In this document: positions 35,909-44,731 of the stretch, in pieces | Layout of the letters: the number at the start of each line of letters is the position of its first letter | How positions within the stretch are numbered: position 1 is the first letter of the stretch | NCBI RefSeq assembly: GCF_900112105.1 | Contig: NZ_FOKV01000003.1 | Location: 62,001-126,000 of the forward strand | Direction: 5' to 3' | Length of the DNA: 64,000 nucleotides | Origin: Zunongwangia mangrovi | Lineage (GTDB): Bacteria; Bacteroidota; Bacteroidia; Flavobacteriales; Flavobacteriaceae | The notes under the pieces: generated by a model | Seen by the model: the letters and a program-made list of their open reading frames with translations, nothing else | What the model was told of the DNA's origin: nothing | Databases searched by the model: none | Translations under genes and position numbers: made by a program

Positions 35909-37915
35909 TTATGCCAATTCTTTTAATTTATCCTGTAAAATCTTGATCTCATCACGTAATCTTGCTGCCTCCATAAAATCTAGTTCTTTCGCTGCAGTTT
36001 CCATTGCTTTACGCTTTTCTTTGATCTTTTTATCGATCTGAGGTTTGGTTAGGTACGCACCTTCTTCTTCCGCAGCCTGCATTGGAGGTTTGTTATCACC
36101 TTCAAAAATCTCAAGCTTTTTCTTTACAAGTGTAGAGCTCTCAAGTTTTTTAACCAGAGGTTTTGGCGTAATATTATGCTTTTTGTTGTAATTCATCTGC
36201 TTGGTTCTACGGTATTCGGTTTCATCCATGGTTTTTTGCATACTGTCAGTAATTTTGTCAGCATACAAAATGGCTTTCCCTTCAACGTTTCTTGCTGCAC
36301 GACCAATGGTTTGAGTAAGTGAACGGTTACTTCTCAAAAATCCTTCCTTATCAGCATCGATAATAGCCACGAGCGAAACCTCTGGTAGATCCAGACCTTC
36401 CCTAAGCAAGTTTACTCCAATTAGCACATCAAATAATCCACGACGAAGATCCTGCATAATCTCTACTCGCTCTAAAGTATCCACATCACTATGAATATAT
36501 CTACAACGAACATCGATTCTGGTTAAATATTTAGCTAATTCTTCAGCCATTCTTTTAGTTAGTGTAGTCACCAAAGTCCGCTCATCCTTTTCAACTCTTA
36601 TTTGAATTTCCTCAATAAGATCATCGATCTGGTTTTGACTAGGGCGTACTTCGATCACCGGATCTAAAAGTCCGGTTGGTCGAATCACCTGCTCCACATA
36701 AACTCCCTCACTTTTCTGAAGTTCATAATCGGCCGGAGTAGCACTTACATAAATAACTTGATTTTGAAGGATCTCGAATTCCTCGAATTTTAAAGGTCGG
36801 TTATCCATCGCTGCCGGAAGTCTAAAACCATAATCTACCAAAGTTTCTTTTCTAGAGCGGTCACCACCATACATCGCGTGAACCTGGGGGATAGTTACGT
36901 GAGATTCATCTACAACCATTAAGAAATCGTCTGGAAAATAATCTAATAAACAGAAAGGCCTTGTCCCCGGATTACGGCCATCTAGGTAACGTGAATAATT
37001 CTCGATCCCAGAACAATATCCAAGCTCACGAATCATTTCTAAGTCGAAATTGGTCCTTTCGTCCAGCCTTTTTGCTTCAAGATGTTTACCAATATCCCTA
37101 AAATAATCTACCTGTTTTACCAGGTCATCCTGTATGCTTCGTATCGCATTTTGTAAAACATCTGGCGATGTCACGAACATATTGGCAGGATAGATATTTA
37201 ATCGTTCATATTTTTCAATCACGTCGTTGGTAGCGGGATCAAAAGCTTCAATTTCCTCGATCTCATCACCAAAAAAGTGAATTCTGAAGGCGTTATCGGC
37301 GTAGCTAGGAAAAACATCTACGGTGTCGCCTTTTATTCTGAAGTTTCCATGAACAAATTCAGCTTCGGTTCTAGAATATAAACTTTGAACTAAACTATGC
37401 AGAAATTTAGTTCTTGAAATTTCCATGTCTCTTTCAATAGAAACCACGTTTTTACGGAATTCTACCGGGTTACCAATACCATAAAGACAGGAAACCGAAG
37501 CGACAACAATAACATCACGTCTTCCGCTAAGTAGGGAAGAGGTGGTGCTTAATCGTAGTTTTTCGATCTCATCATTTATCGAAAGATCTTTTTCTATGTA
37601 GGTTCCTGAAGATGGAATAAAAGCTTCAGGTTGATAATAATCGTAATAACTAACAAAATATTCTACCGCATTATTCGGGAAAAACTGTTTGAATTCTGAA
37701 TACAACTGCGCTGCAAGGGTTTTGTTGTGCGCCAAAACCAGTGTTGGTTTTTGCACTTCCTCGATTACATTAGCAACAGTAAAGGTTTTACCAGAACCGG
37801 TAACTCCCAAAAGTGTTTGAAACTGGTCATTCTTTTCGATACCGCTAACCAGTTGTTTTATAGCGTTGGGTTGGTCTCCGGTTGGTTTATATTCAGATTC
37901 TATCTTAAATTTCAT
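35909..37915 (-). CDS. uvrB: Excinuclease ABC subunit B
   Basis: Helicase-like damage-verifying subunit of nucleotide excision repair, 668 residues. Seen: Walker A GVTGSGKT (37-44), the damage-inserting hairpin region [21 protein letters not shown] (about 92-112, shown split), DEXH-type motif VDESH, helicase motif QTIGRAARN, and the C-terminal UVR domain that binds UvrA/UvrC ([19 protein letters not shown]). Standing alone; uvrA and uvrC are not in the window. Full family length. Confidence 0.97.
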   Translation of the reverse strand: MKFKIESEYKPTGDQPNAIKQLVSGIEKNDQFQTLLGVTGSGKTFTVANVIEEVQKPTLVLAHNKTLAAQLYSEFKQFFPNNAVEYFVSYYDYYQPEAFIPSSGTYIEKDLSINDEIEKLRLSTTSSLLSGRRDVIVVASVSCLYGIGNPVEFRKNVVSIERDMEISRTKFLHSLVQSLYSRTEAEFVHGNFRIKGDTVDVFPSYADNAFRIHFFGDEIEEIEAFDPATNDVIEKYERLNIYPANMFVTSPDVLQNAIRSIQDDLVKQVDYFRDIGKHLEAKRLDERTNFDLEMIRELGYCSGIENYSRYLDGRNPGTRPFCLLDYFPDDFLMVVDESHVTIPQVHAMYGGDRSRKETLVDYGFRLPAAMDNRPLKFEEFEILQNQVIYVSATPADYELQKSEGVYVEQVIRPTGLLDPVIEVRPSQNQIDDLIEEIQIRVEKDERTLVTTLTKRMAEELAKYLTRIDVRCRYIHSDVDTLERVEIMQDLRRGLFDVLIGVNLLREGLDLPEVSLVAIIDADKEGFLRSNRSLTQTIGRAARNVEGKAILYADKITDSMQKTMDETEYRRTKQMNYNKKHNITPKPLVKKLESSTLVKKKLEIFEGDNKPPMQAAEEEGAYLTKPQIDKKIKEKRKAMETAAKELDFMEAARLRDEIKILQDKLKELA

Positions 37916-37998
37916 GCGTTCTTTTTCTTAGCCTTACGAAGTTAAGCAATAAATGTGCCTATTCAAACAGGGTAGAAAAATTAATGAAACTAAGGTTT

Positions 37999-38835
37999 TT
38001 ATAAATCTCTTTTCTTCAATAACGCATAAGAGAAATACACAAATAGTACCGTCCAAACAATTACAATAAGGATTTGATACCAGTGTATGGAGTAATCTTT
38101 CTCGAAAGCAGATCCTAATTGATTGGCAGCAGATTGCACAGCATTAAGTCTTGAAAATGGTTCTTTAACCAAATTACTCATCGATTCTAATGGCAAAAAC
38201 TGAACGATCTTATCTGCAATATCAGTTCCTTTAAAAATTCTCCATTTTAGGATAGCGTATAAAATAGTTTCAACGATCCACCAGATGAATAGAAATCCAA
38301 GCGCAAAAGCTGAACGTTTTACCAGAATGCCCAGGAATAGGCAGAAAGCAAAGAATCCTGTAAGTTTTACAAAATAGGCCAGAATGTATTCAAGGTCAGA
38401 AAAGATGATCGAAAACTCATTATAATCTGAAAATGAAAGCCCTAAGATCAAAGAAACTACAAAAAGGAAAATGGTCGAAACTATAGAAAATACCATCACA
38501 GTGATGAATTTCGATAAAATAAACTCCTTTTTTGATAGTCCGTCGATTAAGTTTTGTTTTAGCGTCCTGTTGCTATATTCGTTAGACATCATCGAAACGA
38601 TCACGATCGCTAAGAATAATTTTAGCGTGGCAGCAATGTAGCTGTTAAAATGCCAGATAAATGGAAAATTGAAAATTCCCTGGTCTGCGATTCTAAAGTT
38701 GATGTTTCCAATAGGAAATTCTATTGAAGCAATAAGCGCGATAAAAGTGATTAAAATGAAATAAGTAAGAATAAGGATCTTTGAGGATCTACTATATCTA
38801 AGTTTTAGAAATTCTATATTTAAAAGTCGTAACAT
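37999..38835 (-). CDS. ABC-2 type permease subunit
   Basis: 278 residues with about six membrane segments, rich in Phe and Ile, starting MLRLLNIEFLKLRYSRSSKIL, an N-terminal amphipathic segment typical of bacitracin/gliding-type ABC-2 permeases. Seen: MMSNEYSNRTLKQNLIDGLSKKEFILSK split across the first cytoplasmic loop, a common mark of this group. Its ATG overlaps the stop of the ATPase gene by one base (TAATG), so it is translationally coupled to it. Substrate unknown. Confidence 0.87.
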   Translation of the reverse strand: MLRLLNIEFLKLRYSRSSKILILTYFILITFIALIASIEFPIGNINFRIADQGIFNFPFIWHFNSYIAATLKLFLAIVIVSMMSNEYSNRTLKQNLIDGLSKKEFILSKFITVMVFSIVSTIFLFVVSLILGLSFSDYNEFSIIFSDLEYILAYFVKLTGFFAFCLFLGILVKRSAFALGFLFIWWIVETILYAILKWRIFKGTDIADKIVQFLPLESMSNLVKEPFSRLNAVQSAANQLGSAFEKDYSIHWYQILIVIVWTVLFVYFSYALLKKRDL

Positions 38836-39737
38836 TACGCAGTAGTTTGATTGGTTAGTTGAAGGAATTGTTCTTCCAGGCTTTCTTTTCGTTTAATTAA
38901 ATAGCTAAGACTAAGTCCTTTTTCAAAAAGATAACGGTTAATATCTGAAGCGCTCATTGGCTCTTCAATAATTGCAGTCACCAGATTATTTTTAAGACTC
39001 ACTTTACCAATCGATGGATGCTCGTTTAATAATTGCTGAAGTAATTCGGTATTTTCAGCCTCCAGTTCAAAGAATCCGTGGCTGGCGTTAATGCCATCAA
39101 CCGGTCCGCTGTATAATTTCACCCCTTTTCTAATGATCACCACATGGCTACACACTTTTTCAACTTCATCTAAAAGATGCGAAGCCAGTAAAATGGTAGT
39201 CCCGTCTGAAGCAATTTTGCGAATAATCTCACGAATTTGATGAATTCCCTGTGGATCGAGTCCGTTTGTAGGTTCATCTAAAATTAAAATTTCAGGATCA
39301 TTGAGCAGGGCAGAGGCGATCGCCAGTCGTTGCTTCATCCCTAAAGAAAACGTTTTGAATTTACTGCTTTTACGGTCCAGTAATCCAACGATTTCCAGTT
39401 TTTCTTCAACTTTATTGCTGGGCACTCCTTTTATTTTACAAACCAGTTCAAGGTTTTGTGCCGCTGTCATATAAGGATAAAAATTAGGATGCTCGATGAT
39501 TGCTCCTACTTTTTTTAAAGCTTCGTGTGTAGATTCGGCGCCATCAAACCACTTAAAATCTCCAGAGGTTTTATTCACCACGTTAAGGACCATTCCCAGG
39601 GTGGTCGATTTTCCACTTCCGTTAGGACCTAAAATTCCGTACACGTTTCCTTTCTCGATCGTAAAGGATAAATTGTCTACCGCTTTTAAAGGGCCGTAAA
39701 CTTTTGTTAATTGATTAATGCTAAGGATTGTCTTCAA
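38835..39737 (-). CDS. ABC transporter ATP-binding protein
   Basis: 300 residues. Seen: Walker A GPNGSGKST (37-45), signature FSLGMKQRLA, Walker B ILILDEPTNGLDP, and His-switch ASHLLDEVEKV. The C-terminal 70 residues are outside the core, as in BcrA-type exporters. The start is a TTG at 39737, which gives the standard opening MKTILSINQLTKVYG. A longer frame running to 39812 would translate through repeat copy E and is not likely. Paired with the ABC-2 permease by a one-base overlap. Confidence 0.88.
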   Translation of the reverse strand: MKTILSINQLTKVYGPLKAVDNLSFTIEKGNVYGILGPNGSGKSTTLGMVLNVVNKTSGDFKWFDGAESTHEALKKVGAIIEHPNFYPYMTAAQNLELVCKIKGVPSNKVEEKLEIVGLLDRKSSKFKTFSLGMKQRLAIASALLNDPEILILDEPTNGLDPQGIHQIREIIRKIASDGTTILLASHLLDEVEKVCSHVVIIRKGVKLYSGPVDGINASHGFFELEAENTELLQQLLNEHPSIGKVSLKNNLVTAIIEEPMSASDINRYLFEKGLSLSYLIKRKESLEEQFLQLTNQTTA

Positions 39738-39778
39738 AATAGATGGTTTCTTTTCTCGATAATCGAGATTAAATTTTT

Positions 39779-39844
39779 CGAGGTTGCCCTCCAAATTAAA
39801 AATAAATATCACTAAACTCTGGGACTGCCATGAGATAGTTTACT
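39779..39844 (+). repeat. Dispersed repeat, diverged copy E
   Basis: CGAGGTTGCC ... GGGACTGCCATGAG ... AGTTTACT aligns with bases 34489-34559 of copy A, with several changes, and lacks the GGCACCGCC head. It lies upstream of the ABC ATPase gene. Confidence 0.55.
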
Positions 39845-40139
39845 TACACGACGACTAATTTACATTTTTGTTACAGTTTTCGTATTACTATCTTGTTTTT
39901 AACTGAAAGATTGAGATTATTGTCTAAGATTGAATTAATTTGATAATCGAAACGAGGCTATAAATAGAGAATGATTTTTTAATAATAGCTTTAAGTTTGC
40001 CCATAGATAGACGATTTCAAATTCGACATTTTAGGCTTTAATTTTTAAAAGATTTCTTCGGAAGTAGTATTCGTTAAATCCTTATATTTTCAATATCTTA
40101 TAGAACTTCTTCAGAAGAATTTAAACAAATCGCAAGACT
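39845..40139. other. Intergenic region upstream of the 354-residue gene
   Basis: About 295 bases, or 400 counting from the ATPase start. Apart from repeat copy E it holds a -7-like box TAAGTTTG at 39992-39999 and AT-rich sequence. No gene or RNA is evident. Confidence 0.5.
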
Positions 40140-41204
40140 ATGGAACCCAGACTGATGTCAAAAAAGAAACCTTCCTTTCCCGTAAATGATCGTTTCAATA
40201 AATACCTGGCACGTTATAATCGAAATACCAAAATTCCTGTTTTTTACGAAGATTTATTACGATTTTCTGGTTCTGTGGTGGTTTACGATCAGGATGATGA
40301 AGATACTTTTTGGGTACGCTGTTATTATCCCGAGTTTGAAAGAGAGGAAATAGATGAAAGCTTAAAAAAGATCTATAATATCCTTCATTCTGATGGTAGT
40401 GACGATATGCTCGAGTTTCTGGCTGTCGATGCCATCGATTATTGCACCTTCGGAAATTCCAGACCCTTCCGTATAAAAGTTCGGAATATTCTTAATGATG
40501 TTTTTACCTATTTCTACGTGAAAAAAGCTGATGCTTCCCGAATCTACGGACTCGAATTGGAACATTTGCTTTCTCCGCATCGTATCACTTTTTTGGTGTA
40601 TAAAGACACTTTAATTGAAGCTCATATTGCAGGAATTCCGGGGGATGTTTTTATTGAAGAACATTTACCGAAATTAACCGAATGGGAAAAGGCACAGATC
40701 GCAAAGCAATTCGTAAAATTTAACGAGCGCTGTACAGTTCGGCTTTTGGGCGATATGCGTTCGTACAATTACGTGGTAATCCCAACACACGATTTTGATC
40801 ATGTGCAATATCAAATAAGAGCTATAGATTTCGATCAGCAATGTTTTGAAGGAAAATTTAAAGTCTACCGACCACAATTTTTCAAGGAAAACTATAAAAT
40901 GGTTAAGTTAGTTTCAGAACGTCTGCAATTATCGTCGATCGAGCAATATCGAAAAGAGGAACGTTCGCTGTTGGCTAAAAGGATGATCAATACACAGGCA
41001 AGATTTAAGCGATTGATAAAATGTATGAGCAACGACCATGTTTCAACCAAAGAAAATGTAAAGCAATTGCGAACAGAGTTGTATCACTTTACCAAAGACG
41101 TGAAATTTAAGCGAGCCAGCACCATGGGGCAAATCTTAAGAACTGCGCTAGATTTTGTGCAACGGAATTACGAAGATATTAATATGAAACGACTGCTGGA
41201 ATAG
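40140..41204 (+). CDS. Conserved hypothetical protein
   Basis: 354 residues with no signal peptide, membrane segment or recognised domain. It is mixed alpha/beta in appearance with many Tyr, Phe and Arg residues, for example FWVRCYYPEFEREEID, FRIKVRNILNDVFTYF and VQYQIRAIDFDQQCFEG. A helical C-terminal part (KEERSLLAKRMINTQARFKR) may pack as a coiled coil. I do not recognise the family. A second start at 40155 (MSKKKPSF) is possible. It stands alone on its strand. Confidence 0.6.
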   Translation: MEPRLMSKKKPSFPVNDRFNKYLARYNRNTKIPVFYEDLLRFSGSVVVYDQDDEDTFWVRCYYPEFEREEIDESLKKIYNILHSDGSDDMLEFLAVDAIDYCTFGNSRPFRIKVRNILNDVFTYFYVKKADASRIYGLELEHLLSPHRITFLVYKDTLIEAHIAGIPGDVFIEEHLPKLTEWEKAQIAKQFVKFNERCTVRLLGDMRSYNYVVIPTHDFDHVQYQIRAIDFDQQCFEGKFKVYRPQFFKENYKMVKLVSERLQLSSIEQYRKEERSLLAKRMINTQARFKRLIKCMSNDHVSTKENVKQLRTELYHFTKDVKFKRASTMGQILRTALDFVQRNYEDINMKRLLE

Positions 41205-41351
41205 AGCTCTCAGTATAAATTTAAAGCTACATTTAATTTAAAACTGAAAAAGTTTAGGGGAGACCGATAAAACTGAAAAAATTATTTAGGTTTGCAGATT
41301 GTTATAAATTTTAAAAATTTCAATCAAAAACATCAATTTACAGCAAACTTT

Positions 41352-41903
41352 ATGATTAAAATATACAAATCCCTTAAAACTTTAAGTCTCATAGCCTTAG
41401 CAGCTACGCTAACAAATTGTGCTGATGACGACGAAAATCGAATTCCTAATTTTCCAGAATCTCAAATGTCTTTAATTCATGGTGACAGTCAAAAATCATG
41501 GCGACTTGTTGAAGTTGTAGATGATTATTCAGATGAAACAGACGATTTTTTTATTACTGCAGACTGTGTAAGTGACGATGTTTATACGTTTAAAGCAGAT
41601 AGGGAAGTAGAGATCACTTATGGCGAAGTGCTTTGTTTCGATCGTTTAAGTGAAGGAAATTTTACCGCAGAACACGAACAATTTTCAGCTAATTTAAAAA
41701 TGATTGGCGATCCCGGAACTATTTATTTAAGTTTTGGGAGAGGATATGCGAATGAGGATTATGGACTTGTAGGATCTACATTTTCAAATTACCAATTATC
41801 AGAATTATCTGAAAACCGAATGGTTTTTACGCATTCTAATACTGGAATCCTTGGCGATTATCACGAATCTTATACTTTCGAAGCTATCGAGCTTTCAGAA
41901 TAA
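41352..41903 (+). CDS. Hypothetical lipoprotein, lipocalin-like
   Basis: 183 residues: lipoprotein signal ending LTNC with a mature Cys followed by an acidic stretch (ADDDE). The mature part has a pattern of short beta strands with a Trp near the start (SQKSWRLVEVVDDY) and three further Cys, in the manner of the small lipocalin-like lipoproteins of Bacteroidota. The start at 41352 is chosen because the signal peptide begins there and because an earlier TTG (41292) lies inside a -7-like box TAGGTTTG at 41287-41294. Function unknown. Confidence 0.65.
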   Translation: MIKIYKSLKTLSLIALAATLTNCADDDENRIPNFPESQMSLIHGDSQKSWRLVEVVDDYSDETDDFFITADCVSDDVYTFKADREVEITYGEVLCFDRLSEGNFTAEHEQFSANLKMIGDPGTIYLSFGRGYANEDYGLVGSTFSNYQLSELSENRMVFTHSNTGILGDYHESYTFEAIELSE

Positions 41904-41905
41904 AC

Positions 41906-41955
41906 AGTAAACTACTTCGAGGCAAGCCTCTGGGTATTATACCTTTTGGCGGTGC
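41906..41955 (-). repeat. Dispersed repeat, short copy B
   Basis: Reverse-strand copy: GCACCGCCAAAAGG, then a TATAATACC block, then GAGGCTTGCCTCGAAG and AGTTTACT. It has the head and tail of copy A but lacks its internal 46 bases. Ends 5 bases from a terminator hairpin. Confidence 0.8.
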
Positions 41956-41960
41956 AAATA

Positions 41961-42004
41961 AAAATATAGGCCGAAATTATCGAATTTCGGCCTATATTTT
42001 TTTC
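41961..42004. terminator. Bidirectional terminator
   Basis: Perfect stem of about 16 base pairs with a 6-base loop (arms starting AAATATAGGCCG) flanked by A and T runs, between the lipocalin-like gene and the convergent nucleoid protein gene. Confidence 0.85.
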
Positions 42005-42014
42005 TATTTAAAGT

Positions 42015-43073
42015 CTAGCTTTTTTCTTCTTTGTTGAAGTAAACCAGATAATAATACATCTGTTTTTCTTCGTCCCAACCTTTTTCTACGAATTTATCGG
42101 CAGAATCTGCATTTACAAAATCCATTTTAATCTGAATATTGGTATCCAGGTTGATCACGTTCTTTAGTTTTTTTCGTGCATCGGTCACCGCTTTATTCGC
42201 GATAGGGAAATTGGTTAGATCCTCGATCTTATATTTTGGAGCCTTCTCGGTTTTGTAATTCTGAAATTCAGGTACCAAATCTGGATTATCGATAACCGAG
42301 TTTAAGAAGTTTGTTTCTTCAAAATCGTCGTTTTTCGCGAAGTAATCCATACTTCGGTTCATAAACATTACTTCTTCTTTCTTGTCTTCCGCAGGTAAAA
42401 CCACGTCTTTGGCGAAATTCTGGCAGAATTTTAAATACTTTTTAGTGTAGTAATTTTCATCGGCCATTACATCTACACCCAAAAAGTTCTCTAACCAGTA
42501 TTTTGTGTCGTATTTGTTAGAATCGATCGATAAGATCTTGTAACCTTCAGCTCTTTGTTTGTTGAAGATCAATGCTCCTTTATCCAATTTCTGAAGATTG
42601 ATTCCTTGCTGAACGATCATTTCTAAAATGCTTCCTTTTTCTTGAAATTGTAAGAAATCGTGCTTTAATTCAGATTTAAAAATTCCAATTGCCGGAAGCT
42701 TTTCGTTGTCTAGCTGTGCATTTTCAAAATAAACCACATACACTTCACCACTTTTAATGTGTGGATGTGCAGATTGCTCAAAAAGAAGCGTGGTTATTTT
42801 TTTTGAAGCCTCATGAATATTTTCAGGATTATCAAAAATAGCATTCGCCAGGTTGTAAAGTTCGTTGAACTCTAGATCGGTTTCATGATCAAATTTGTAA
42901 TAATTCTCTTCTTTTTCTCTAAAAGGCTTTAGAAAATATTCCTTGATCAAAGGCGTAATTTCGTCATTTAGCTGATAAGGTGCTGCAGACAAAAAGATAT
43001 TTTCGTTACGGCTTTTGTTACCCACACGATGAATCGATAAGGATTCAATTTGGGCATTATATAAGTTGATCAT
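42015..43073 (-). CDS. Nucleoid-associated protein (NdpA/YejK family)
   Basis: 352 residues, PF04245-like 37 kDa nucleoid-associated family. Seen: the start IESLSIHRVGNKSRNENIFLS, IYVVYFENAQL-like VYVVYFENA with GIFKSELKHDF, and the block KYWLENFLGVDVMADENYYTKKYLKFCQ, which recur in the flavobacterial members. E. coli YejK binds DNA and associates with the nucleoid; the role here is by family only. No signal peptide. Next to a PRiA4-ORF3-type gene, 50 bases upstream, on the same strand. Confidence 0.82.
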   Translation of the reverse strand: MINLYNAQIESLSIHRVGNKSRNENIFLSAAPYQLNDEITPLIKEYFLKPFREKEENYYKFDHETDLEFNELYNLANAIFDNPENIHEASKKITTLLFEQSAHPHIKSGEVYVVYFENAQLDNEKLPAIGIFKSELKHDFLQFQEKGSILEMIVQQGINLQKLDKGALIFNKQRAEGYKILSIDSNKYDTKYWLENFLGVDVMADENYYTKKYLKFCQNFAKDVVLPAEDKKEEVMFMNRSMDYFAKNDDFEETNFLNSVIDNPDLVPEFQNYKTEKAPKYKIEDLTNFPIANKAVTDARKKLKNVINLDTNIQIKMDFVNADSADKFVEKGWDEEKQMYYYLVYFNKEEKS

Positions 43074-43123
43074 TCGGTTTAAAAATTATAAGTCGGTAAA
43101 ATTACAGCTAAAAATATAGAAAA

Positions 43124-43636
43124 TTAGTTCCAGTTTTCATCAAAAGAAAAACTGTCGTAATCGTCTACATCAAAATCGTCGTTAAAATTTTCGTCTGCCG
43201 CAGGATCTTCTTCAGCCTTAAATTCTTTATCTGGCGCATTAGACGGAATTTGCCCATGTACAAACATTAAATTTGGGTAATCACGGCCTTCTTCCACCTC
43301 TGCAATTTGGGCAAGTTCTACCATAAACGTCCACATATTAAAGAAATCGTACACGTAAAGTAGTTTGGTCTGGTCTTCAGAAAGTACGCTATCTAAAGTT
43401 GTTTCATTCATCAAACGAATGCTGTCGTCACCGCCACTCATGTCGAATTGATGAATTTCTTCACCCTGCGTCCATTCGTCGTCGCTTAAATAAAACGAAG
43501 CCATTTCGGTTCCGTCAAAACCAAACGCCTGCACAATGGTGTTGTGTAAATCCTCGAGCGTATCGGTTTTTAAAATTTCAATATCTCTAAAAACATCTTC
43601 TGCCGTGTCTAGAATTACTCTAAATCGATAAACCAT
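43124..43636 (-). CDS. PRiA4_ORF3-family protein (IS1096 passenger TnpR-like)
   Basis: 170 residues. The first half matches PRiA4_ORF3-like (PF07929): MVYRFRVILDTAEDVFRDIEI, LHNTIVQAFGFDGTEMASFYL, LLYVYDFFNMWTFMVEL. The family is often named IS1096 element passenger TnpR, but no transposase or inverted repeat is near, so this is a chromosomal family member. The last 40 residues are acidic and low in complexity (DDFDVDDYDSFSFDE). Function unknown. Confidence 0.8.
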   Translation of the reverse strand: MVYRFRVILDTAEDVFRDIEILKTDTLEDLHNTIVQAFGFDGTEMASFYLSDDEWTQGEEIHQFDMSGGDDSIRLMNETTLDSVLSEDQTKLLYVYDFFNMWTFMVELAQIAEVEEGRDYPNLMFVHGQIPSNAPDKEFKAEEDPAADENFNDDFDVDDYDSFSFDENWN

Positions 43637-43660
43637 AATTGAAAATTTTGAGCTTCAAAG

Positions 43661-44686
43661 TTAAGAAGTTTTAAGCGTTTTGCCACTTTTAAAACATTCT
43701 AATAATAAATAAAACTGCACCCCAAATAATACCGAAGCAATTACCAGGTGTAGTGGCTGACTTAAAAATGGGAAATCCAGATAATACATGGCCATTCCCG
43801 TAAAAATTTCAATCACAATTAGAAAAATGATCCGGTTGGTTAAGCCAAGATTGTAAAATTTTTGTTTGTTTTTCCACCAGATAAAAAGATTCACCAAAAA
43901 GACCAGAATCGAAAATGAGCGGTGAATGTAAAATGAAATTTCAGGATTATTAAGCCATAGATCGCGACTTCCGTAGCCGAAAATTTTCACCTGTTCGTCT
44001 ACAAATTGTCGTACCTGTGTTCCTAAAACTACCTGAATCAAACTCAAAATTATCGATACAAGTACAACTGTTTTAAAAGTTTTAGAAACTTTAAAATCGT
44101 ATATTTTTACTGAAGAATCTGCCAGGATATATAATAAGATGGCTACAATTACCAGCGCCATTACCATGTGCAGAGTAATCCTTACAGGCGCTAAAACCGA
44201 ATAAACTACGGTAGCGCCAAGCCAGGCCTGAAATACCATTAAAAAAACTGAAAGCCATGATAGGATCGTAAGCCGTTTCCTGGTTTTCCACTTTCTAAAG
44301 GAAAGAATTGCCATGATCAAAACGGCGAAACCGGCCAAAGCGCCCACTAATCGGTTAATATATTCTGTCCAGGTATGCAGTGGATTAAATATTGTGTAAT
44401 CGTGTTTGGTGTAGGTTTCCCAGTTGTCTGGATTATAATTTTCTGCGGAAGTAAAATCGCTTTTGGCAACTTTTAAACTTTCGTCTACAATAATTACCTG
44501 CCCTTTTTCATAATCTCGATCTGCCTGAAAAAGTAATTCAGATTCCTGGGTAGGAGGAATATAATATCCAAAACATTTAGGCCAGTCTGGACATCCCATT
44601 CCGCTTCCCGTCATTCTTACCACTGCACCTGCGATGATGACCAGGTACACTAAAACCAGTGCAATTTTTACCGAATTTCGATACAC
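43661..44686 (-). CDS. ctaA: Heme A synthase (COX15/CtaA)
   Basis: Inner-membrane enzyme that oxidises heme O to heme A for cytochrome c oxidase, 341 residues with about eight membrane helices. Seen: the N-terminal signature RMTGSGMGCPDWPKCFGYYIPP (about 24-45, shown split by nature of the motif) with a Cys pair loop, HTWTEYINRLVGALAGF with the first heme-ligand His, and later His residues in RITLHMVMAL, IHRSFSI and PLHLVIASV. It is the only cytochrome-oxidase gene in the window; ctaB or oxidase subunits are not adjacent. Confidence 0.92.
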   Translation of the reverse strand: MYRNSVKIALVLVYLVIIAGAVVRMTGSGMGCPDWPKCFGYYIPPTQESELLFQADRDYEKGQVIIVDESLKVAKSDFTSAENYNPDNWETYTKHDYTIFNPLHTWTEYINRLVGALAGFAVLIMAILSFRKWKTRKRLTILSWLSVFLMVFQAWLGATVVYSVLAPVRITLHMVMALVIVAILLYILADSSVKIYDFKVSKTFKTVVLVSIILSLIQVVLGTQVRQFVDEQVKIFGYGSRDLWLNNPEISFYIHRSFSILVFLVNLFIWWKNKQKFYNLGLTNRIIFLIVIEIFTGMAMYYLDFPFLSQPLHLVIASVLFGVQFYLLLECFKSGKTLKTS

Positions 44687-44731
44687 AATTTCAATTTTTT
44701 AAAAGTGAATTATTGGGAATTTCCTGATATT

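Noticed and set aside
38835-39812. Long form of the ABC ATPase starting at 39812
   Set aside because: The extra 25 residues would translate through the repeat copy and are not like the family; the TTG at 39737 gives the usual N-terminus.
43124-43636. IS1096 passenger TnpR-like protein as a sign of an insertion sequence
   Set aside because: No transposase, inverted repeats or target duplication lies nearby; the family is common as a plain chromosomal gene.
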